Of a stretch of 64,000 bases of DNA, positions 18,093-25,544 are shown in pieces; positions within the stretch are counted from its first letter, which is position 1; each line of letters starts with the position of its first letter. Origin of the DNA: Albidovulum sp. bin36 (GTDB lineage: Bacteria > Pseudomonadota > Alphaproteobacteria > Rhodobacterales > Rhodobacteraceae); contig MPMP01000010.1 of assembly GCA_002238565.1 (NCBI GenBank), forward strand, positions 1 to 64,000, in the 5' to 3' direction. A model generated the notes under the pieces. It was not told the origin of the DNA and did no database searches. It saw nothing but the letters and a program-made list of their open reading frames with translations. Made by a program: the position numbers and the translations under genes.

Positions 18093-18300
18093 GCGTCATC
18101 GATCTCGACAAGGGCTTCATCCCGCGGCTTGAGCGGCAGATAGGTCAGGTCGATATCAACGGAGAACCTGGGCAGATCTTTGATGAACAGATTAATGGCC
18201 GTCCACCCTTCAATGCGAAGATCGGCTCTGCAGCAACAGATGGAAGTGTTCGGACCAGAAGGTCGACTTGTTGGCGGTAGCGCTCCTCAATGGGAATCAA
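18086..18300 (-). pseudogene. abiEii: AbiEii toxin, frameshifted and truncated
   Basis: Starting from a TTG at 18300 that overlaps the end of the antitoxin gene, the frame reads IEERYRQQVDLLVRTLP, then EPIFALKGG. A one-base slip is then needed to continue as TAINLFIKDLPRFSVDIDLTY and LPLKPRDEALVEIDDAL. This is the N-terminus of the AbiEii nucleotidyltransferase toxin, with the KGGTAINLF and SVDIDLTY motifs that carry the GS-like loop and the Asp dyad. Only about 70 of roughly 300 residues remain; the rest is replaced by a plasmid-primase-like scrap. The toxin is certainly inactive. Confidence 0.75.
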
Positions 18301-19138
18301 GCGCCTCCGGAACGGTTATTTGGTACTTCGTGTCTAGCCGCCCGCCCTTCGCGATTACGCGCTTGCCGCTCCCCAAATCTATGGCGGATTGGTCTAGATG
18401 TTTCAGCCAGGCATGCTGATTCCGCTCGGCAAACCACATGAAGAGCCTTTTGACTTTGACACTTTTGCACTGCTGCAACAGCTGTTGCAGACGGCGCGGG
18501 CTCAGGTTTGAAAGCCCCGTGAACAGATCGGCCCCATGCTGAAACGATTGCTGGTCGGGAAGTTCATCCAGAAACTCCAGAATGGCGCGTTCCGGTGTTG
18601 AGATCAGCATCTGCCATTCACGTTCGCCCCAGCTGTAGTGTGTTAAACCTCCTGCCACGCTCCTTGATCTTTCAGACGGAGGGGTGAGGGCATCATGACT
18701 CGGGAGATCTTTTACCGCTCTGGTGATGAAGGGCTCCGCGAAGAGCTTGTTGGCATTGCGGAGCTCAAATCTCACTAGCGGCTCGATCTCATTCACCCAC
18801 TTGGCGAGTCGCGCCTCTGAATAGAGGAAGACACGCTGCTCACTCCCCATGCGAACATAGTGTCCGTATCTCTGCAGCTCGAGCGCCGAAAGGCCGCCAA
18901 TCGCAACCGGCTGATGCATAAGGGATTGCAGGGATATGATCAGATGCTGCCACTTGGTTTTTGCGCCGGGTCTTGAATAGGCTCCGCGGGCAGGCTGATT
19001 TAGCCAGCTATTAGCAACATATTTGCTGCATAGCGCACTCGAGTAGCCTCTTTCTCTTAGCCGTGCCGCGCTCGCCACCATACCTTCGGGAAGCAGATGT
19101 TGAAGCAGATTTAGCTTTTGACCGCGGTGCATACTCAT
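18287..19138 (-). CDS. abiEi: AbiEi-family type IV antitoxin, intact
   Basis: A 283-residue antitoxin and autorepressor of the AbiE module. It has an N-terminal winged-helix part (LLPEGMVASAARLRERGYSS) and the C-terminal antitoxin domain (PERAILEFLDELP, LSPRRLQQLLQQCKSVKVKRL). AbiEi is known to repress its own promoter through inverted repeats and to neutralise AbiEii, a GTP-binding nucleotidyltransferase. The start at 19138 is followed two codons later by a second ATG. The matching toxin gene is broken, so this gene is an orphan; it might still protect against AbiE modules that arrive on mobile elements. Assignment by family resemblance and by the toxin remnant beside it. Confidence 0.75.
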   Translation of the reverse strand: MSMHRGQKLNLLQHLLPEGMVASAARLRERGYSSALCSKYVANSWLNQPARGAYSRPGAKTKWQHLIISLQSLMHQPVAIGGLSALELQRYGHYVRMGSEQRVFLYSEARLAKWVNEIEPLVRFELRNANKLFAEPFITRAVKDLPSHDALTPPSERSRSVAGGLTHYSWGEREWQMLISTPERAILEFLDELPDQQSFQHGADLFTGLSNLSPRRLQQLLQQCKSVKVKRLFMWFAERNQHAWLKHLDQSAIDLGSGKRVIAKGGRLDTKYQITVPEALDSH

Positions 19139-19169
19139 AGTTTGTATTATTGCTGTTTGGCAAACTATG
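19136..19169. promoter_or_regulatory. inverted repeat overlapping the abiEi start
   Basis: CATAGTTTG (19136-19144) and CAAACTATG (19161-19169) form a perfect 9-bp inverted repeat with a 16-bp spacer. One arm overlaps the abiEi start codon. AbiEi antitoxins are known to bind inverted repeats in their promoters, so this is the likely operator. Confidence 0.55.
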
Positions 19170-19253
19170 TTTGGCTTGATATCAGCCTCAATTATTAACC
19201 CGGAGTGCGCAAAAAAGCAATGTTCTAAACCTCTCGGCTTAACGAAACAGGGT

Positions 19254-19515
19254 GGCCCTGTAGCAAAAACGGCTCTCAGCTGTCCTTGTGAGCGAGGTAG
19301 CGGTAGATTGTGCTTTTGGAGACCCTCGCATGACCCATGACTTCAAGTGGCGGCACTTCCGGGGCGAGATCATTCTGTGGGCCGTCCGATGGTACTGCCG
19401 ATATGGCGTCAACTACCGTGACCTTGAGGAAATGCTGGAAGAGCGCGTCGTCGCAGTGGACCATACCACCATCTATCGCTGGGTGCAGGCCTACTCGCCG
19501 GAAATCGAAAGGAGC
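19254..19515 (+). mobile_element. IS6-family left end with truncated transposase
   Basis: GGCCCTGTAGCAAAAA at 19254-19269 resembles the IS6-family terminal repeat (GGCACTGTTGCAAA in IS26). From an ATG at 19330, preceded by GGAGA, the frame reads FKWRHFRGEIILWAVRWYCR, then YRDLEEMLEERVVAVDHTTIYRWVQAYSPEIER. This is the helix-turn-helix and N-terminal region of IS6 transposases. After about 62 codons the similarity ends against an unrelated fragment on the other strand; the DDE domain and right end are absent. Immobile remnant. Confidence 0.75.
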
Positions 19516-19973
19516 CTGCGCTGTCTGTCGCGCAGACCCCGCAGCTCGGCCTTCAGGGCGGCGTTCTCCATGCGCAGGGACATGACCCTGGAGCGTTTCC
19601 GCGCGTCGACATCGGCCTCCGCGAGAAGCCTGCTCAGCCGCGCAACCTCCCTCTCCAGCGCAAGGGCCCGCTTCGCCGTCCGGCGAACCTCCCGGACCTC
19701 CTCGCGGGCGGCATTCAGCTTCGCCAGGTCACTCTTGCCAACGGCGTCCAGGCTGCTTGAGCGCCGCCGGGCCCGAACCTCCCGCCAGCGCATTTCCTCG
19801 CAGCGCGCCTCCGCGGCATCCGCGCGGGCCTCCGCGTCCTCGGCCCGGATCCGCTCGCGCTCGCCAAGGAATTTCCAGTCGACCGGACCGGGAGCCGACG
19901 CCTCCGGCAGCTGCCCGTCGTCGTCGGCGCGCGGAACCGGCGGCGTCCCGATATCCTCGATGCGAATCTCCAT
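19516..19973 (-). pseudogene. coiled-coil N-terminal part of a transposase-like protein
   Basis: About 150 codons from an ATG at 19973 open with MEIRIEDIGTPPVP, followed by long Glu/Arg/Ala-rich heptad-type helices (EDAEARADAAEARCEEMRW, EVARLSRLLAEADV, RMENAALKAELRGLRDRQ). The helix after RMENAALKAELR is cut by the IS6 fragment, and the frame ends 7 codons later by chance. Similar coiled-coil openings occur in IS66-type transposases, which is my best guess; it has no catalytic part here. Confidence 0.4.
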
Positions 19974-20516
19974 GCGCAGCCAAATAGCACGCCGGATCCC
20001 ATGTTAAAAGTACCAATTTCGCAGACCGAAAATGATGCCGCGACGGACTGTCGCCACCGCTCGAGCGAACGCTTACAGGCCGCTCCGCACTCGCTAGACT
20101 TGCGGCTGGCGCCGACGCAATCGAGCTTGAATTGGTGGCAGCGGCGGTTTTCCTGCTACGAGACGGATTCAGCAACCCCTGGGAAGAAACGAAAAGGCGA
20201 AAGCCACATAATAAGGTGAAGTTCGTCTTGAAAGAGCGAATAACTTCTCGAATCTCTTAGCGAAATCGAAGTGCCGCATCGCTTGCAGAGACCTCGTTGA
20301 GGGCGGGGAGATGAACAAGGTTCTGCTCCTCCGCGGCATCAATGTTCGACTAAATTAAGGCTGGCAGACTGCCACCGCTACGATAATCTAGTTGAGAATT
20401 AAAGCGGCGGCAGGCCACTCCGGACATGCTTCGGAGATTAAGAGAGCGGCATTCAAACGCGGCAACGCAACCCGCTTCAGCCGTGCCGCGAATATTCGAT
20501 GCCGAATTCACCGGGA
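19974..20516. other. mostly empty; DUF1697-like 5' scrap at 20311-20358
   Basis: No full gene is seen. From 20311, after GGCGGGGAG, the plus strand reads MNKVLLLRGINV before a stop 3 codons later. This is the hallmark opening of DUF1697 proteins (ALLRGINVGG), so it may be the surviving 5' end of such a gene. The rest shows nothing recognisable. Confidence 0.35.
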
Positions 20517-21728
20517 TCAACCGCTAACCGCCTTCTCCCAGGCGCGGCGAATTAGCTGAACCCCGGCTGCCGGTCCGTCCGGATGTCCGTGGATTCCGCC
20601 CCCGGCGGTAAAAATAAGATCGACCGAACCGAGAGCCTCGTATGTAGCCGGCACCTGCTTCGCCGTTTGCCCCGACGAAAAAACCGGCATTACCGTGCAT
20701 GGCTTGGTGGCGAAAATGGGACGAAGGCAGCCTTTCGCAGACTCGATAACGCTTTGGTCCGATTCGCTGAACTTGTTGCCTAGCCCGTTGACATGGAGGT
20801 GGTCGACTCCGACAATCCGCCACAGCTTTTGCCAAGCAGCGAACGACCAGCCGAGCAGCGGATGGCGTGAAAGATAGCCCCATCCGTTTCGATGCGCGTG
20901 AATGGGCAGCCTGCAGTGCTTGCGAAATTCGATCAATCCTACTAGCCCGACGGAATTCAAGCTAACCATGACGCAGGTGCCGCCGAGTTTTTCGACCAGG
21001 TCGTGCCGACGGCGCATCTGGTCCAGATCGCCGGTTATGTTGATTGCGTACATCGGCTTGCGCCCGAAGCGTTCCGAATGCTGTTTCAGCTTGTCCAAAA
21101 CCAGGCGGGCTCTTTCATCGAACGGGCATGCCGGTCCGTCCGATTGAAGCTCGTCGTCCTTGATGAAGTCGATTCCGGCATCGAACATGGATTCGGCCAA
21201 TTCGGCGGTTTCGGACGGAGTCAAGCCGACATTGGGCTTGATTATCGTTCCTATCAAAGGGCGATTTTGAACTCCGGCAAGCCGGCGCGTGCCCTCGACG
21301 GCGAACCCGGGACCGGCGTAGGCGGATGCGAATTCCAACGGAATTCGCAAGTCTAGGATTCGCAATCCAGAAAGCTGCTTCAATTCAAACAGGCCGCCCG
21401 CAACAGTTGCAACCAAATTGGGTAGCGACGGCCCGATGTTTTCGAGAGGCCATGAGAGAGTCGCCTTGGCTATGCGATAGCCGTTGTTCGGCCGCATTGC
21501 TCCCGGCAGCGAAGGGATGCCGGTCTCTTCGACGATTTCGAATCTTTCAACTCGCGCCGCGACCCTGAACTTCAATTCCGGCGTTTCCGCGGGCAGTGGA
21601 ACAAACGTGCCCGAAGACTGCTCGCCGGCCATGGCTTCCAGCGCGTCTCCAACATCCACCGGCGTTTCCAACAGGTAGTCGGCTTCAATTCGTTCGGGGT
21701 CGATACCCGGCATTGCTTGATCGGTCAT
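20517..21728 (-). CDS. RuBisCO-like protein (form IV; OiaX/XiaX type likely)
   Basis: A 403-residue RuBisCO large-subunit homologue. Retained features: the Lys in GTIIKPNVGL (position of Lys175), the carbamylation block GIDFIKDDE (Lys201, Asp203, Glu204), HAHRNG (His294, Arg295), loop-6 Lys in GNKFSE, the Ser in FSSGQT and the phosphate-binding GGGIHGHPDGPAAG. Lys177 is replaced by Asn and the spinach-type IHRAMH context is altered. RuBisCO-like proteins act on other substrates; those paired with apionate genes decarboxylate or hydrolyse 3-oxo-isoapionate 4-phosphate. The D-apionate lactonase gene 254 bp upstream on the same strand supports that role. A carbon-fixing role is unlikely, since no small subunit or phosphoribulokinase is present. 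Confidence 0.85.
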   Translation of the reverse strand: MTDQAMPGIDPERIEADYLLETPVDVGDALEAMAGEQSSGTFVPLPAETPELKFRVAARVERFEIVEETGIPSLPGAMRPNNGYRIAKATLSWPLENIGPSLPNLVATVAGGLFELKQLSGLRILDLRIPLEFASAYAGPGFAVEGTRRLAGVQNRPLIGTIIKPNVGLTPSETAELAESMFDAGIDFIKDDELQSDGPACPFDERARLVLDKLKQHSERFGRKPMYAINITGDLDQMRRRHDLVEKLGGTCVMVSLNSVGLVGLIEFRKHCRLPIHAHRNGWGYLSRHPLLGWSFAAWQKLWRIVGVDHLHVNGLGNKFSESDQSVIESAKGCLRPIFATKPCTVMPVFSSGQTAKQVPATYEALGSVDLIFTAGGGIHGHPDGPAAGVQLIRRAWEKAVSG

Positions 21729-21982
21729 CTCTTACTCTTCCGGAAATTGTCGAATTCTGCGTTCGCGACTCGCCGGAATTCTAAGCTCTTATCCGCGCGC
21801 GGCGCGAGCCAAGAACTGCGCATCGTTCTCTCCCGCCGCCCGGATCCAAGGCAAGCGACGATATCCATACGAAACCGGGCGCGAAATCCTGCCGAGGGCG
21901 CTGAAAGCGGTACTCTGGCGCCGTGCCGCATGCTGCGGGTTGTCATTGAGCGTCCTAGCGGCCTTCAAAGGACATCAAACGG

Positions 21983-23917
21983 TCAAGCCCCGAGTTCTAC
22001 AAACCCCGTTTCGAATGGTTCAAGCGCTATTCGCCCGTCCGACTTCGCCAGTGATTCTCCGACCCAGTTCGGTCGGCGCACGGCATCTCCAAATGTATTG
22101 CGGCCTAGAACGCACGCTCGCGTTCCGAAGTCGGAGAATTCGGCCGTCGCCGAGATCGAGCCGAGATTGGCGACGGCGCATTTTATCTCGCCATATCGAG
22201 AAGCCGCTGCGAAAGCCACCACGCCCTGCGGCAGCCCGTTGACCGAATACCTCGCGCTTTCGCCGAGACCGGCGGCAAACCGGAACACATGGTATAGGGG
22301 TATCACTTCGGCTTCGAGCAGATCGTCCAAGTCGGGCCTCGGCATCGGCTGCTTTTCGCTTGTTAGCGAGAACGGACCCGCGGGCGAGCCCAGAGAAATC
22401 GCATTTACGGAATTGCCTTCCGTCGCCGCGAGCGCGCCGACAGCCCAGGCCGCGCCGAACAAGCTGGAATGGCGCGGATCGTGCATGGCCATTGTCTGGC
22501 GAATTCCGTCCGGATTCGGCGCGACCGAATCCCCGTAGGGGTTTGAGCGCATTCCGATCGAAACCAGGCCGAGCCTGTACGGCATTCGACCTCCCAGCGC
22601 TTTCGCGCTCCTAAATATGGACGGAAATGATTCCAGGGATTCAACTACGGACCGATCATCGGATACATGCACGATCGCCGTAATGCCGTGCGAAATGAAC
22701 TCGCAGGCATCGGCATCGAGCCGGCAGCGGTTCAGTTCCGTAAAGTTCGTTAGCGCGCCGCCGCCGATTCTACAGTCCGGGAATGCTTCGCGAGCCGCCG
22801 CAACGACATCCCGCGGCGAGTTTCCCGACGGCCAGGGGCCGGATGGCTGATAGCTGTGCATGTAGGGTTCGGGAATCGCGATTACCCTCGATGGCTCGAG
22901 TCCCGCGCCGCGAGCCGATTCGGCAGCTGCAGCGAGAAATTCGCCCGCCGCGACATCGCCGGGCATCACGAGTTCCAAATCGATTTCCGCGCCAATTTGC
23001 CGTCCCAGCGCCGCGGCCTTAGCCAGAAAGCCCTCGTTGACCTCCGGTCCAAACCGGACCTGCAGGTGCGATGCGCCGCAGTCCAGAATCGCGTCGCTGC
23101 TCGATTCCGCTCCTATCCAGCCCTCTTCAACCGAAAGTCCCAGCGCCGGGAATATTTCGTCGATTTCGCTTATCCCGACGCCGGCCGCCGAATCGGAACC
23201 GACGCTTCCGGGCTGCTGGCCGGAAAGTTCAATGCTGATTCGCTGACATCGGGACTCGCCTTTCCTGATCGAGTACGTAAAAGGGTGCACCAGCGGCGGG
23301 CAATAGGTTTTGTACGACGCATCCGACCAATTCCGCTGATCTTCCATTTCAAAGACTTCGCCATGGAAATCGATCTTGACGCTGGCGGTTTCAACCTTGT
23401 GGCTCAGCCCCGCAATGTCGAACGCGGGCTGGCCGGGCGAAATTAGGTAGGGAAAAGCGGACTCCTCGACTCGACCGTCGGAGTGCACGATCGAAAGTGG
23501 CTCCCCGGCGACGCCGTTGACAGGGTGGAGAACCGTAAATCCCGCTCTGTTGGTTCGAAAATCCTCGACCGCCTTCATCTCCAATTCGGCGTGTACCGAG
23601 CCTTCGGCCTTGGCCTCGATGCGCAGGCTGCATTCCAGCAGTCCGTCGACCGCGGTGAATTCGAGAGCGTAGACGGCTGCGCCGTTCGCTTCGTCGAATG
23701 CCTCGGACTTTATCTCTTGCGGCAAGGTGATCCAGTTCGAATCCCGAACCGGCCAGGATATAGCGCGAACGACCTCGACGCCGCGCCACGTCAAAGTTCT
23801 CAAGGCGACGCTGTCTATCGCAAAGGCAAGAGCGCCGAGCCCAACTTCGCGACTGGCCGCCGGCTTTTCACGCGTTCCGAATACAATGGCTGGTTCTGCG
23901 GTGGAATCTGCGCTCAT
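21983..23917 (-). CDS. apnL: D-apionate lactonase
   Basis: A 644-residue protein matching the ApnL family, which opens D-apionolactone to D-apionate in apiose breakdown. Signature stretches: NRAGFTVLHPVNGVAG, SAFPYLISPGQPAFDI, and FEMEDQRNWSDASYKTY, followed by a TIM-barrel-like middle (VIAIPEPYMHSYQPSG, GGGALTNFTELNR) and a beta-rich C-terminal part (YRLGLVSIGMRSNPYG). No signal peptide, so cytosolic. I chose the ATG at 23917, which has GAGGA seven bases upstream; 18 more codons are open before it. The downstream RuBisCO-like gene probably acts later in the same pathway. No apiose dehydrogenase or kinase is nearby. Confidence 0.8.
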   Translation of the reverse strand: MSADSTAEPAIVFGTREKPAASREVGLGALAFAIDSVALRTLTWRGVEVVRAISWPVRDSNWITLPQEIKSEAFDEANGAAVYALEFTAVDGLLECSLRIEAKAEGSVHAELEMKAVEDFRTNRAGFTVLHPVNGVAGEPLSIVHSDGRVEESAFPYLISPGQPAFDIAGLSHKVETASVKIDFHGEVFEMEDQRNWSDASYKTYCPPLVHPFTYSIRKGESRCQRISIELSGQQPGSVGSDSAAGVGISEIDEIFPALGLSVEEGWIGAESSSDAILDCGASHLQVRFGPEVNEGFLAKAAALGRQIGAEIDLELVMPGDVAAGEFLAAAAESARGAGLEPSRVIAIPEPYMHSYQPSGPWPSGNSPRDVVAAAREAFPDCRIGGGALTNFTELNRCRLDADACEFISHGITAIVHVSDDRSVVESLESFPSIFRSAKALGGRMPYRLGLVSIGMRSNPYGDSVAPNPDGIRQTMAMHDPRHSSLFGAAWAVGALAATEGNSVNAISLGSPAGPFSLTSEKQPMPRPDLDDLLEAEVIPLYHVFRFAAGLGESARYSVNGLPQGVVAFAAASRYGEIKCAVANLGSISATAEFSDFGTRACVLGRNTFGDAVRRPNWVGESLAKSDGRIALEPFETGFVELGA

Positions 23918-24085
23918 GTTCCGTCCTCTGCGGCGACATCCTAGGCTCCCGCCAATGTACCTATTGCCCACGAAACGGTCAATTCCGGCGACGGGCGAAA
24001 TCTCGAGGGATGCCGGCCTTTCGCGCGCCGCGGCAAGCGCGATCCGCTCCGTCGCGCCTCGACCGCGACAACGACCAATTCGGAT

Positions 24086-24162
24086 TGGCGGCCCCGACAG
24101 GATTCGAACCTGTGGCCTACCGCTTAGGAGGCGGTCGCTCTATCCTGCTGAGCTACGGGGCC
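24086..24162 (-). tRNA. tRNA-Arg (anticodon CCT)
   Basis: Cloverleaf read by eye on the minus strand: acceptor GGCCCCG / CGGGGCC, D-arm with TAGCTCAGCAGGATAGAGC, anticodon loop CTCCTAA between CCGC arms, T-loop GGTTCGAATCC, discriminator G and an encoded CCA at 24086-24088. The loop gives anticodon CCT, decoding AGG as arginine. Confidence 0.95.
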
Positions 24163-24319
24163 GCGCGCGAAGCTTAAGCCATCCGAATGCGCATTTTCAA
24201 CCCATGGCCGCGGAAAAATTGCGGCGCAAGCTCAAATGGGTCCGGCTCGAAAGTAGGCCCGCTGCCTTTACGCGGACGAAATCTTGTCCAAGACGGAGCG
24301 AAAGGAATAGTATCGCCCC

Positions 24320-25444
24320 ATGAAATTCTCTCCGCAGTCGCTCGGCGAAATTCTGAAGCACGGATTCGACGAGATTCTCGATGTACGCTCTCCTTCGGAG
24401 TTCGCTGCCGACCGCGTTCCCGGATCGCTGAACCTGCCTGCGCTCGACGACAATGAACGGGCGCTTGTCGGCTGGACCTACAAGAACGTCGGCAGATTCG
24501 ACGCTCAAAAAATGGGCGCCGCCATCGTCGCCCGCAACATCGCCATGCACCTTGAAAACCATTTGGCTGGAAAAGCGGGAAGCTACAGGCCGCTCGTCTA
24601 TTGCTGGCGAGGCGGGCAGAGATCGGAGGCTTTCGCAACAGTGCTGACGCAGGTCGGCTGGAACGCGACGGCGCTGGCTGGCGGCTATCGAATCTATCGG
24701 CGGTTCGTCGTCGACTTGCTCTATAACCGGCCGCTCGACGCCGAGATCGTGCTTCTGGACGGAAACACGGGAGTCTCGAAGACCGAACTGCTGAGATTGC
24801 TTCCCGGCTGCGGCGTGCAAGCCGTGGATTTGGAGGACCTCGCGAACCACCGCGGATCGCTGTTCGGGGCTAGAAGCGGCGGCCAGCCATCGCAAAAGTC
24901 TTTTGAAAGCTCGTTGGCGTCGCGCCTGCTTTCGATAGACCGTGCCGCGCCCGTCGTCGTGGAAGCCGAATCAAGCCGCATCGGGAAAGTATCGATTCCG
25001 CCATCGCTTTGGGCGGCGATGCAGAGGGCCAGGCGAATTGAGATACAAGCGCCGCTGAAAGAGCGCGCCCGGTGCCTTGTGCGAAGCTTTCCCGACATTA
25101 TTGAAGACCGCTCGCGGGTCGAGGGCATTTTCGGCAAAATGAGCAAGCTGCATTCGTCGGCATCCGTAAGCTACTGGAATTCGCTTTACGACTCGGGCCG
25201 CTACGAATTGTTCGCCGAGGAATTGATCAAAAACCACTACGACCTTCGATACGCCAAGCCGAAATCGCGCAACGACTCAAGGCCGTCCGCAGTATTCAGG
25301 CTGAATTCAACCGCCCCGGGCGCATTGGCCGGGGCGGCTCCCGAGCTAGCCCGCCTGATCATTGAATCGTCGGATAGCGGCCGGGCGATATTGGCAAGCG
25401 AAACGACCCGGCCGAAGGCGGGAGAATATGATTCGATGACATAG
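24320..25444 (+). CDS. mnmH: tRNA 2-selenouridine synthase
   Basis: MnmH (SelU) replaces sulfur by selenium at the wobble 2-thiouridine of tRNA-Lys, -Glu and -Gln using selenophosphate. The N-terminal rhodanese domain has its active Cys95 in VYCWRGGQRSEA; a P-loop-like GNTGVSKT follows at 148-155. Length 374 is typical. It converges on selD, which supplies the selenophosphate, leaving a 100-bp gap. Notably a tRNA-Lys(TTT) gene, a natural substrate, lies 2.6 kb away. Confidence 0.93.
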   Translation: MKFSPQSLGEILKHGFDEILDVRSPSEFAADRVPGSLNLPALDDNERALVGWTYKNVGRFDAQKMGAAIVARNIAMHLENHLAGKAGSYRPLVYCWRGGQRSEAFATVLTQVGWNATALAGGYRIYRRFVVDLLYNRPLDAEIVLLDGNTGVSKTELLRLLPGCGVQAVDLEDLANHRGSLFGARSGGQPSQKSFESSLASRLLSIDRAAPVVVEAESSRIGKVSIPPSLWAAMQRARRIEIQAPLKERARCLVRSFPDIIEDRSRVEGIFGKMSKLHSSASVSYWNSLYDSGRYELFAEELIKNHYDLRYAKPKSRNDSRPSAVFRLNSTAPGALAGAAPELARLIIESSDSGRAILASETTRPKAGEYDSMT

Positions 25445-25544
25445 CATTCGATTTCGCAAGCTTCGCCGGCGCAGCCGGTTGCTCCGACGGAAAGCCTGCG
25501 CGAATCGAGCCCGGGCCGGCGCAAGGGAGTTCTCGGCTTTTTCG

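Noticed and set aside
20517-21728. Genuine CO2-fixing RuBisCO
   Set aside because: 403 residues, Lys177 replaced, altered active-site context and no small subunit or phosphoribulokinase; neighbour is an apionate gene.
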